From: an uncultured Prosthecobacter sp.
GTDB taxonomy: Bacteria; Verrucomicrobiota; Verrucomicrobiia; Verrucomicrobiales; Verrucomicrobiaceae
Length of the DNA: 12,043 nucleotides
Assembly: GCA_947523045.1 (NCBI GenBank)
Contig: CANNUR010000078.1
Location: 1-12,043, forward strand
Reading direction: 5' to 3'
Part shown: in pieces, positions 1 through 7,045 of the stretch
Layout: each line of letters starts with the position of its first letter
Position numbering within the stretch: the stretch's first letter is position 1
Position numbers and translations under genes: made by a program
The notes under the pieces: generated by a model
Databases searched by the model: none
Seen by the model: only the letters and a program-made list of their open reading frames with translations
Told to the model about the DNA's origin: nothing

Positions 1-751
1 AGACGATGTTGCGCAGGTCGTCGATGATGTGCGGCCCCCAGTTGCCAAGCTCGCCGTTGCCGGTGTTCCAGACCCAGTGCCAGTCGTAGTGGAACTTCGG
101 GCGGTAAATGGGTTCGTCCTGGGCCGGACCGAGCCAGAGGTTGTAGTCGACGCTCGCCGGCGGCGTGAGGGGTTGCGCGACCTTGCCGATGCTGGCGCGC
201 ATGCCGTAGTGATTGAGGCGCACGTATTTCATCTTGCCGAGCGCGCCGGAATCGAGGTAGGCCTTGAGCTCCAGATGAAAGGGGTCGCTGCGCTGCTGGG
301 TGCCGCCCTGGACGATGCGGTTGTACTTGCGCGCTGCCTCGACCAGCTTGCGGCCTTCCCAGACGTTGTGGGAAACCGGCTTTTCGACGTAGACATCCTT
401 GCCTGCCTGACAAGCCCAGATCGAGGCGAGCACGTGCCAGTGGTTACCGGTGGAGACGACGACGGCGTCGATCTCCGGATCCTCGATGACTTTGCGCAGG
501 TCCTGGGCGGTCTTGGCCTGCGGATACTTCTGCTTGGCGCGGGCGATGACCTCGGTGTCGGCATCGCACAGGTAGGCGACCTCGACACCCGGGATCTTGG
601 CAAACCAGGCCGCCGAGCCCATGCCACGGCCGCCGAGGCCGATGAAGCCCACGCGGATTTTGTCATTGGCGCCGAGCACACGCGAGGCGGAGACGGCGGT
701 GGTGGCCAGGACAGTCTGGCGCAGGAAGTGGCGGCGGGTGGCGGAGGTCAT
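1..751 (-). CDS. Gfo/Idh/MocA-family NAD(P)-dependent oxidoreductase with Tat-type signal (C-terminus cut by window edge)
   Basis: Translating the minus strand from the ATG at 751 gives 250 residues, open to the left edge. A twin-arginine-like leader is visible (R6-R7-H-F-L, then a hydrophobic stretch to about residue 27), so the protein is probably exported folded with its cofactor. A Rossmann nucleotide-binding site follows (VGFIGLGGRGMG, residues 34-45). Next come a beta-strand ending in C-D at 62-63, STGNHWH at 100-106 and the family hallmark EKP at 123-125, where the lysine is the expected catalytic or substrate-contacting residue. The start of the C-terminal substrate domain is present and the rest is missing. 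Family members oxidise or reduce sugars, inositols and related polyols; the exact substrate cannot be read. There is no Shine-Dalgarno before the start. The 72-base gap to the upstream serine hydrolase gene holds no convincing terminator, so co-transcription is possible. Confidence 0.93.
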   Translation of the reverse strand, partial: MTSATRRHFLRQTVLATTAVSASRVLGANDKIRVGFIGLGGRGMGSAAWFAKIPGVEVAYLCDADTEVIARAKQKYPQAKTAQDLRKVIEDPEIDAVVVSTGNHWHVLASIWACQAGKDVYVEKPVSHNVWEGRKLVEAARKYNRIVQGGTQQRSDPFHLELKAYLDSGALGKMKYVRLNHYGMRASIGKVAQPLTPPASVDYNLWLGPAQDEPIYRPKFHYDWHWVWNTGNGELGNWGPHIIDDLRNIV

Positions 752-823
752 GGTGGAAAAGACGGGGATCAAGAGGTCACCGAACAAGGGGACGCTGGTT
801 TTCAAACGCGATCGACCTGTCGG

Positions 824-2035
824 TCACTCGGTCGGAGTCGGCGGAGTCTGGTCGAGCAGCCGCACCGCCGCCTCGTGGAAGGCTTGACGCATCGGCGAGG
901 CATCGGCATTCGGCAGGCCGGCGCGCTGGATGAGCAGGATCTGGATGGCACCACTGGCCGGATCGAACCATCCCTGGGTGCCGTGGGCGCCACCGTGCCC
1001 GACCGTGCCGGCGCGCAGCTTGGCGGTCACGCCCGTGGGACGCAGCACCACCTGGAATCCGAGCCCCATGCCCATGCCATCGACAAAACCCGCCTTGAGG
1101 TCGCCGGTGTGGTTCTCGAACATGCGGGCCAGCGTCTGCTTGGACAGCAAGCGGCGGCGGTTCATCTCACCGGCGTTGACGAGCATGCCGTAGAGCTTGT
1201 GCAGGTCCTCTGCCGTGGAAAACAGTCCGCCGGCAGCCAGGGGCGATCGCTTCTTGTCCGAATAAGGCGGGGTCAGGTAGCGGATCTCCGCAGGCACCAG
1301 GCGCCCATCGGGGCCGGCCTGGTAGGAAACCGCCAGCTTTTCCAGGCGCTTTTTGTCAGGCCAAAAGGTCGTGTTGCGCATGCCCAGCGGCCGGAAGACG
1401 AGGCGATCGAGCGCCTTGGCATAGTCCTCGCCGGTGACCACCTCAATGATCCGCCCCAACACGTTGATGCCAGGGTTTGAGTAGGCCCAACGGCTGCCCG
1501 GCTCAAACTGCAGCGGGGTCAGGGCGTACACGAGAGTCGCTTCACGCAGCGACAGCACATCGAGGGCGCCGGATTCGACATTGGGATTGCTGGTGACGCC
1601 GCCGGTGTGGGTGAGCAGATCCTTCAGGGTGACGGGCCGCACTGGCTTGCCGAGCACGACGGTGTCGTCCTTCTTCTCCCGAACCACGAGCTGCCCCTTG
1701 AACTCCGGAAGGTATTTTTCGACCGGGTCATCGATATCGAGACGGCGGTCATCGTGCAGCATGAGCACGGCCAGAGCCGTGACCGGCTTGGTCATCGAGG
1801 CAATCCAGAACAGGCTGTCGGTCGCCATCGGCGTGCGTTTTTCCAAGTCCTGAAAACCGACTGCCTGCAGGCTGAGCACCTGATCCTTGCGGGCGACCAA
1901 GGTGACTGCACCGGCAATCTGCCCCTCCTGAACAAAAGGTTCCATGGCCGCGGTCACGGGATCCGGATCGGCAGCCGGCAACGATGCCAGGCCAAACAGG
2001 GCCGCGAACAAGCAGAGGGTGAGGGCAAATTTCAT
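824..2035 (-). CDS. Secreted serine hydrolase, class C beta-lactamase / esterase (PF00144-like) family
   Basis: This 403-residue protein begins with a clear Sec signal peptide (MKFALTLCLFAALFGLASLPAADP; likely cleavage near residue 22), so it acts outside the cytoplasm. The three active-site motifs of the serine beta-lactamase/penicillin-binding fold are all present. These are S80-M-T-K83 (nucleophile and base), Y185-S-N187, and H347-G-G349 in place of the KTG triad. The HGG form, the length near 400 residues and LLTHTGG at 140-146 are typical of the EstB/class C 'beta-lactamase-related serine hydrolase' group, which includes esterases, D-amino-peptidases and transesterases. True antibiotic resistance is not implied. 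It lies 73 bases downstream of the isomerase on the same strand, with a hairpin between them. No Shine-Dalgarno precedes the ATG. The substrate is unknown; an esterase role on a sugar ester would fit the neighbours but is only inference. Confidence 0.93.
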   Translation of the reverse strand: MKFALTLCLFAALFGLASLPAADPDPVTAAMEPFVQEGQIAGAVTLVARKDQVLSLQAVGFQDLEKRTPMATDSLFWIASMTKPVTALAVLMLHDDRRLDIDDPVEKYLPEFKGQLVVREKKDDTVVLGKPVRPVTLKDLLTHTGGVTSNPNVESGALDVLSLREATLVYALTPLQFEPGSRWAYSNPGINVLGRIIEVVTGEDYAKALDRLVFRPLGMRNTTFWPDKKRLEKLAVSYQAGPDGRLVPAEIRYLTPPYSDKKRSPLAAGGLFSTAEDLHKLYGMLVNAGEMNRRRLLSKQTLARMFENHTGDLKAGFVDGMGMGLGFQVVLRPTGVTAKLRAGTVGHGGAHGTQGWFDPASGAIQILLIQRAGLPNADASPMRQAFHEAAVRLLDQTPPTPTE

Positions 2036-2048
2036 GGTGGCAGAAAGC

Positions 2049-2081
2049 GGCCTCCGGCGCCGACTGGGGCGGCCGGAGGCC
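2049..2081 (-). terminator. GC-rich hairpin between isomerase and serine hydrolase genes, possible intrinsic terminator
   Basis: The sequences at 2049-2057 (GGCCTCCGG) and 2073-2081 (CCGGAGGCC) are perfect 9-bp inverted repeats around a 15-base loop that can itself pair partly. It starts 27 bases after the isomerase stop codon on the minus strand and is followed by a short, imperfect T-rich stretch (GCTTTCTG). The T-tract is poor, so termination may be partial. The serine hydrolase ATG lies only 13 bases beyond the hairpin, so the structure could instead sit in that gene's leader. Confidence 0.5.
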
Positions 2082-2108
2082 TGTCAATGCGGACGCAGCC
2101 GCGCGGGA

Positions 2109-3107
2109 TCACTTGCTGTTCTCGGCGAACTGCGCGTCAAAGATGATCTTCGAGGGCGGGAAATCGAGTTTCTTGACATAGGCGGCGGATTCGGCAGCGC
2201 CGAACTCGCGATCCATGGCACCGTCCTCCCACTCCACGCTGAGCGGTCCACCGTACTCGATGTCGTTGAGCGCGCGAATGATGCGCTCGAACTTGATGTC
2301 TCCACGGCCAACGGACTTGAAGTCCCAATAGCGGGTCGGCTTGTGGAAGTCGACGTGGCCGCCGAAGACGCCGGCGTCACCGCTCAGGTTCCAGGCAACG
2401 TCCTTCATGTGGACATGGAAGATGCGGTCGCTGAACTTGTAGATGAACTTCACGTAATCGACGCCCTGGTAGCCAAAGTGGCTGGGGTCGTAGTTGAAGC
2501 CGAAGGCGGGATGGTAATCGACCGCCTGCAGGGCGCGCTCAGCGCTGGCAATGTCGAAGGCGATCTCGGTCGGATGCACCTCCAGCGCGTAGCGCACGCC
2601 AAGCTTCTGGTACTCGTCGAGGATGGGCTTGAAGCGCTTGGCGAAGTCGGCGTAACCGGCATCGATCTGGCCGGGCAGGTTCGGCGGGAACGAGTAGACG
2701 AGGTGCCAAATCGAGCTGCCGGTGAAGCCGTTGACGACGTTCACCCCAAAGCGCTTGGCCGCGTGCGCGGTCTTGATCAGCTCCTCGGCGGCGCGCTGGC
2801 GCACGCCTTCCGGATTGCCGTCGCCGTAGATGTGGGCCGGCAGGATCTGGGCGTGGCGGGCATCGATATTGTCGCACACCGCCTGGCCCACCAGGTGGGT
2901 GGAGATCGCGTGGCACTGCAGGCCGGCGGCCTTGAGCTTGGCGCGCTTGGCATCGCAGTAGGCCTGGTCGGCCTGGTCGACCTCAAAGTGGTCGCCCCAG
3001 CAGGCGAGTTCCACGCCGTCGTAACCGAAAGCCTTGGCCTTCTGCAGCATGGTGTCCAGGGGAAGGTCGGCCCACTGGCCGGTGAAGAGGGTGACGGGTC
3101 TGCCCAT
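2109..3107 (-). CDS. Sugar phosphate isomerase/epimerase, AP-endonuclease-2-like TIM barrel
   Basis: The start at 3107 ([12 protein letters not shown]) gives 332 residues, the usual length for this family. The frame stays open to 3341, but that extension has no family-like sequence and covers the probable promoter. The metal-binding residues of the xylose-isomerase-like barrel are in place: E176 (YALEVHP), D207 and H210 (NYDPSHF), H231 and H233 (FHVHMKD), and E292 (LSVEWED). These normally hold a divalent metal such as Mn for aldose-ketose isomerisation or epimerisation. It is cytoplasmic, with no signal peptide. Relatives include IolE/IolI (inositol breakdown) and tagatose/psicose epimerases; the substrate cannot be fixed from sequence alone. 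It is the first gene of the minus-strand cluster that ends with a Gfo/Idh/MocA oxidoreductase, a common pairing in inositol and uncommon-sugar catabolism. It is transcribed divergently from the pot operon. Confidence 0.92.
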   Translation of the reverse strand: MGRPVTLFTGQWADLPLDTMLQKAKAFGYDGVELACWGDHFEVDQADQAYCDAKRAKLKAAGLQCHAISTHLVGQAVCDNIDARHAQILPAHIYGDGNPEGVRQRAAEELIKTAHAAKRFGVNVVNGFTGSSIWHLVYSFPPNLPGQIDAGYADFAKRFKPILDEYQKLGVRYALEVHPTEIAFDIASAERALQAVDYHPAFGFNYDPSHFGYQGVDYVKFIYKFSDRIFHVHMKDVAWNLSGDAGVFGGHVDFHKPTRYWDFKSVGRGDIKFERIIRALNDIEYGGPLSVEWEDGAMDREFGAAESAAYVKKLDFPPSKIIFDAQFAENSK

Positions 3108-3135
3108 GAGGAGGATGATCGGTAGGAGGTTTGTT

Positions 3136-3157
3136 GGCGTCCGCCGTGCGGACGGCC
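3136..3157 (-). promoter_or_regulatory. Stem-loop at the predicted 5' end of the isomerase mRNA
   Basis: Positions 3138-3144 and 3148-3154 form a perfect 7-bp stem with a 3-base loop, extendable by two pairs past a one-base bulge. It lies about 30 bases upstream of the isomerase ATG and almost exactly at the transcript start expected from the promoter candidate at 3160-3187. It could protect the mRNA 5' end or act as an operator palindrome. The palindrome is seen; the role is inference. Confidence 0.3.
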
Positions 3158-3159
3158 TG

Positions 3160-3187
3160 ATTTTCAACATGCGCGTCCGGCTGGCAA
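3160..3187 (-). promoter_or_regulatory. Candidate sigma70-type promoter for the isomerase gene
   Basis: On the minus strand TTGCCA (3187-3182, 5 of 6 to TTGACA) is followed after 16 bases by GAAAAT (3165-3160, 4 of 6 to TATAAT). Transcription would start near 3153, leaving a leader of about 46 bases. This is the best match I found by eye in the divergent region, though chance matches are possible. Confidence 0.35.
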
Positions 3188-3255
3188 TGGAAATCTGCAT
3201 CCGCCAGAGGGGTGTGGCCTGCTCGCCTGCCCTGACCGGGGTTGTCAGCTCCCAT

Positions 3256-3285
3256 GGCTTGCGGCTGAAGCCGCAGCCACTTTTC
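3256..3285 (+). terminator. Terminator-like hairpin plus T-run in the leader of the pot operon (candidate attenuator)
   Basis: On the plus strand GGCT (3256-3259) pairs with AGCC (3275-3278), and GCGGC (3261-3265) pairs with GCCGC (3270-3274). That leaves a TGAA loop and one bulged T, and TTTT follows at 3281-3284. This is the form of an intrinsic terminator reading rightward, yet no rightward gene lies to its left; the left neighbour is read the other way. It stands 62 bases before the potA start. It could be an attenuator or riboswitch expression platform, or block readthrough from further upstream. No known aptamer consensus was recognised nearby. Confidence 0.4.
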
Positions 3286-3346
3286 CCAAACAAGCGAGAT
3301 TCACCCCGACAGTTGCAGCAGCGCGCTTTTCCGCCCAGCATGGCGC

Positions 3347-4389
<1,043 letters not shown>

Positions 4390-4393
<4 letters not shown>

Positions 4394-5250
4394 AACCCGT
4401 GCGCCGACGTCTTGCGGAGTGGTTCCTGACGGCCCCTGCCCTGCTCTGGCTGGCGGCCTTCTTCGCCTTGCCGACCGCCCTCATCCTGACCGCCGCCTTC
4501 CGCCCGGCCGACCTGCATGGCGGACTGAGCAGCGGCTGGAGCCTCGACGCCGTGCGCGCCCTCGCCGATCCCTCCCTGCTGCCGCTTGGCTGGCGCACGC
4601 TCTGGCTGAGCGCAACCGCCACCGGCGTCTGCCTGCTGCTGGCCCTGCCGGTCGGCTGTTGCGTGGCCCGGTTGCCCCGACGGCGCCAGGGCTGGGTCTT
4701 GCTGCTGATCATCCTGCCCTTCCTGACCAACTTCCTCATCCGCGTTTTCGCCTGGAAAACCCTGCTGCATCCCGATGGCGCGTTGACGCGCTGGCTGCAG
4801 GGCTGCGGCCTGCTGGCCGCGGACGGCATGCTGCTCTACCGCGATGGTGCGGTGCTGGCCGTGCTTGTGTACGTTCACCTGCCCTTCGCCATCCTGCCGG
4901 TCTATGCCGCGGCGGAAAAGTTCGACTTCAGCCTGCTCGAAGCCGCGCGCGACCTTGGCGCAGGTCCGTGGCGGGCGTTTTGGCGCGTGCTCGTGCCCGG
5001 CGTGCGCGGTGGCATCCGCGCCGGTGCCCTGCTGGTGTTCACCGGCTGCCTCGGCCAGTACGTGGTGCCGCAACTCGTCGGCGGCACCGACCAGGAAATG
5101 ATTGGCAACCGCATCGTTCAGCGGGTGTTCAGCGACCGCAACCTGCCCGGGGCCGCCGCGCTTGCCGGTCTGCTGCTGATGGCGGTGCTGGTCCTCCTGT
5201 TCGCACAGGCCTGGCGCCAGAGGCGTGCTGAAAAGGAGGTTCAGGCATGA
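4390..5250 (+). CDS. potB: Polyamine ABC transporter permease PotB
   Basis: 286 residues from the ATG at 4390, which overlaps the potA stop as ATGA. The frame opens eight codons earlier, but the overlapping start with a weak GGAG at 4378-4381 is the better choice. Several hydrophobic segments match the six-helix binding-protein-dependent permease fold, beginning with a helix at about 12-35. The EAA loop that docks onto the ATPase is clear at E184-A-A-R-D-L-G190, followed by FWRVLVPG. The run TGCLGQYVVPQLVGG near 218-232 and the pairing with a PotC-type partner mark it as the PotB (CysT-type) subunit. It acts as one half of the membrane channel. It overlaps potC by four bases, so the two permeases are probably made in equal amounts. 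Confidence 0.93.
5233..5240 (+). promoter_or_regulatory. Strong Shine-Dalgarno for potC inside the potB coding end
   Basis: AAGGAGGT lies six bases before the potC ATG at 5247, an essentially perfect match to the 16S rRNA 3' end. It sets the potC start. It stands out because nearly all other starts in the window lack such a site. Confidence 0.85.
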
Positions 5251-6029
5251 AACGTTCGCGCCTGCCGGCTGCCCTCAGCATCGTCGTGATCGTCTTCCTG
5301 CAGGTGCCGCTGGTCCTGCTGGTCTTGAACTCGTTCAATGCCTCGCGCTTCGGCGGTGCCTGGGAGGGATTTACCTGGCAGTGGTATGAGCGACTCTGGC
5401 TCGCGGACGAGGTCTGGGAAGCCTTCTTCCTCAGCCTGCAACTGGCGGTCGCCTCCACCCTGGCAGCAACGCTGCTCGGCACCCTTGCGGCCTGGTCGCT
5501 GCACCGCTATCGCGGCCGACTGCAGACCGTCCACCGCGGCCTGCTCGTGCTGCCGCTGGCATTGCCGGAACTGCTCATGGGCATGGCCCTGCTGTCGCTG
5601 TTCACCGCCCTGCACCTGCCCACCGGCCCGCTGACGATCTGGATCGCCCACGTCACCTTTAGCATCAGCTACGTGGCCATGGTCGTGCTCGGCCGCCTGC
5701 GCAACTTGGACCCCCACCTGCTCGACGCCGCGCGCGACCTCGGGGCCAGCCCCTGGCAGGCAGCACGCCGTGTCGTCCTGCCCCTGCTGCTGCCGGGCAT
5801 CCTCGCCGGCGCCCTGCTCGCCTTCACCCTGTCGATGGACGATTTCGTCATCACCTTCTTCGTCGCCGGCCCCGGCAGCACGACCCTGCCGCTGCGCATC
5901 GCCAGCATGATGAAGACCAGCCGCAGCCTGCCGGTCATCAACGCCTTGAGCACCCTGCTGCTCTGCGCCACCTTCCTATCCGCCGCGCTCAGCCTGCGCC
6001 TGGGCCGGCGCCCAACCGCGCCGCCATGA
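5247..6029 (+). CDS. potC: Polyamine ABC transporter permease PotC
   Basis: 260 residues, the usual PotC length, starting at the ATG that overlaps the potB stop (ATGA). The first membrane helix is at about 9-28, followed by further hydrophobic segments for six helices in all. The EAA-type loop reads D160-A-A-R-D-L-G-A-S, followed by ARRVVLPLLLPGI, and contacts PotA. FTLSMDDFVITFF, close behind the EAA loop, is a hallmark of the PotC/PotI branch. With PotB it forms the transmembrane channel of the importer. The C-terminus overlaps the potD start by four bases, again as ATGA. Confidence 0.94.
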   Translation: MKRSRLPAALSIVVIVFLQVPLVLLVLNSFNASRFGGAWEGFTWQWYERLWLADEVWEAFFLSLQLAVASTLAATLLGTLAAWSLHRYRGRLQTVHRGLLVLPLALPELLMGMALLSLFTALHLPTGPLTIWIAHVTFSISYVAMVVLGRLRNLDPHLLDAARDLGASPWQAARRVVLPLLLPGILAGALLAFTLSMDDFVITFFVAGPGSTTLPLRIASMMKTSRSLPVINALSTLLLCATFLSAALSLRLGRRPTAPP

Positions 6030-7045
6030 AACCCGCCCCGCTCCTCGCCGCCCTGCTCGCCTGCCTGCCAGTCGGCGCCGCCGATGTCCTGCATGTCTAC
6101 ACCTGGGCCGACTACCTCAGCCCGGAGGCGGTCGAACGCTTCGAGGCCGACCACGACTGCCGCGTCGTCATCGACACCTTCGATTCCAACGAGAGCCTGC
6201 ACGCGCGACTGAAGGCCGGAGCCAGGGGCTACGACCTGGTTTTCCCCACCAGCTACATGGTCGAACTGCTCCAGCAGGACGACCTGCTGACGCCGCTCGA
6301 CCACGCCAGCCTGCCCAACCTGAAGCACGTCGACCGCGCCGTGCTCGCCAAGGTCAAAGACCGCGAGATGCACTTTGCCGTGCCCTACACGATCGGCTAC
6401 GGCGTCATCGCCTGCCGCAGCGACCGCCTGCGCGAGGGTCAACCCAGTTGGGCCATGTTCGACCGCGCCGATCTCGGCCGGCGCGCGGTGCTGCTCGACG
6501 ACATGCGCGAAACCCTCGGTGCGGCCCTGAAGTCGCTCGGTCACAGCCTCAACTCGCGCAACGAGACCGAACTCGCCGCCGCGCGCGACGTCGTCCTGCG
6601 CTGGAAACCGCACCTCGCCAAGTTCGACAACGAGGGCTACAAGGCCGGCATCGACTCGGGCGAGTTCCTGCTCGTGCACGGCTACAGCGGCGACCTCTTC
6701 CAGGTGGCGCAGGAAAACCCGCGCGTGCAGATCCTCGTGCCTCGGGAAGGCGTCAGCATCGGCTGCGACGAAATGGTGATCCCGAAAAGCGCGCCGCGAC
6801 CGGACCTGGCGCTGAAGTTCATCAACCACCTGCTCGATCCGGAGGTCGCCGCCAAAAACATGGAGTGGCTCGGTTATCTCTGTCCGAACCCCGAGGCCCT
6901 GGAGCGCGTCAGTGCCAACTTCCTCACCAACCCGGCCATCACCATCCCCGAAGAGGTGAAGGCCCGCAGCGAAGTCATCGAAAACCTCGGCCCCGACCTC
7001 GCCAAATGGACGAAGGTCTGGGATGAAATCAAGGCGGCGCGCTGA
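6026..7045 (+). CDS. potD: Polyamine ABC transporter periplasmic substrate-binding protein PotD
   Basis: A 339-residue exported binding protein. The signal peptide runs to about A19 (cleavage near GAA|D). A cysteine at 13 gives a poor lipobox, so lipoprotein processing is unlikely. The mature protein opens with the PotD/PotF pattern VYTWADYLSPE. Compared with E. coli PotD as I recall it, W27 and Y30, S76-Y77 (PTSYMV), D159 and E162 (DDMRE), D248 and Y284 (GYLCPNPEA) match polyamine-contacting positions. The Trp before D257 in E. coli (W255) is replaced by G246 here, and the W229 position appears as Y220. This keeps the acidic amine-binding groups but alters the aromatic clamp, so the preferred amine may differ. 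The start overlaps potC by four bases without a Shine-Dalgarno, so translation is probably coupled. Its stop abuts the stop of the convergent pyrophosphatase gene. Confidence 0.92.
   Translation: MKPAPLLAALLACLPVGAADVLHVYTWADYLSPEAVERFEADHDCRVVIDTFDSNESLHARLKAGARGYDLVFPTSYMVELLQQDDLLTPLDHASLPNLKHVDRAVLAKVKDREMHFAVPYTIGYGVIACRSDRLREGQPSWAMFDRADLGRRAVLLDDMRETLGAALKSLGHSLNSRNETELAAARDVVLRWKPHLAKFDNEGYKAGIDSGEFLLVHGYSGDLFQVAQENPRVQILVPREGVSIGCDEMVIPKSAPRPDLALKFINHLLDPEVAAKNMEWLGYLCPNPEALERVSANFLTNPAITIPEEVKARSEVIENLGPDLAKWTKVWDEIKAAR

Noticed and set aside
796..830. Short inverted repeat (GACC/GGTC) after the serine hydrolase stop as a terminator
   Set aside because: The stem has only four pairs, with a weak following T-run. 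It is not distinguishable from chance.
29..1480. Long plus-strand open frame opposite the oxidoreductase and hydrolase genes
   Set aside because: It is antisense to two genes with complete family motifs, has no recognisable domain, and spans the gap between them. It is a by-product of high GC and codon bias.
3108..3341. N-terminal extension of the isomerase frame up to 3341
   Set aside because: The added residues look unlike the family, are basic and Cys-rich, and cover the likely promoter. The start at 3107 gives the normal length.
5669..6829. 386-codon minus-strand open frame opposite potC and potD
   Set aside because: It is antisense to recognisable permease and binding-protein sequence and has no family motif of its own.
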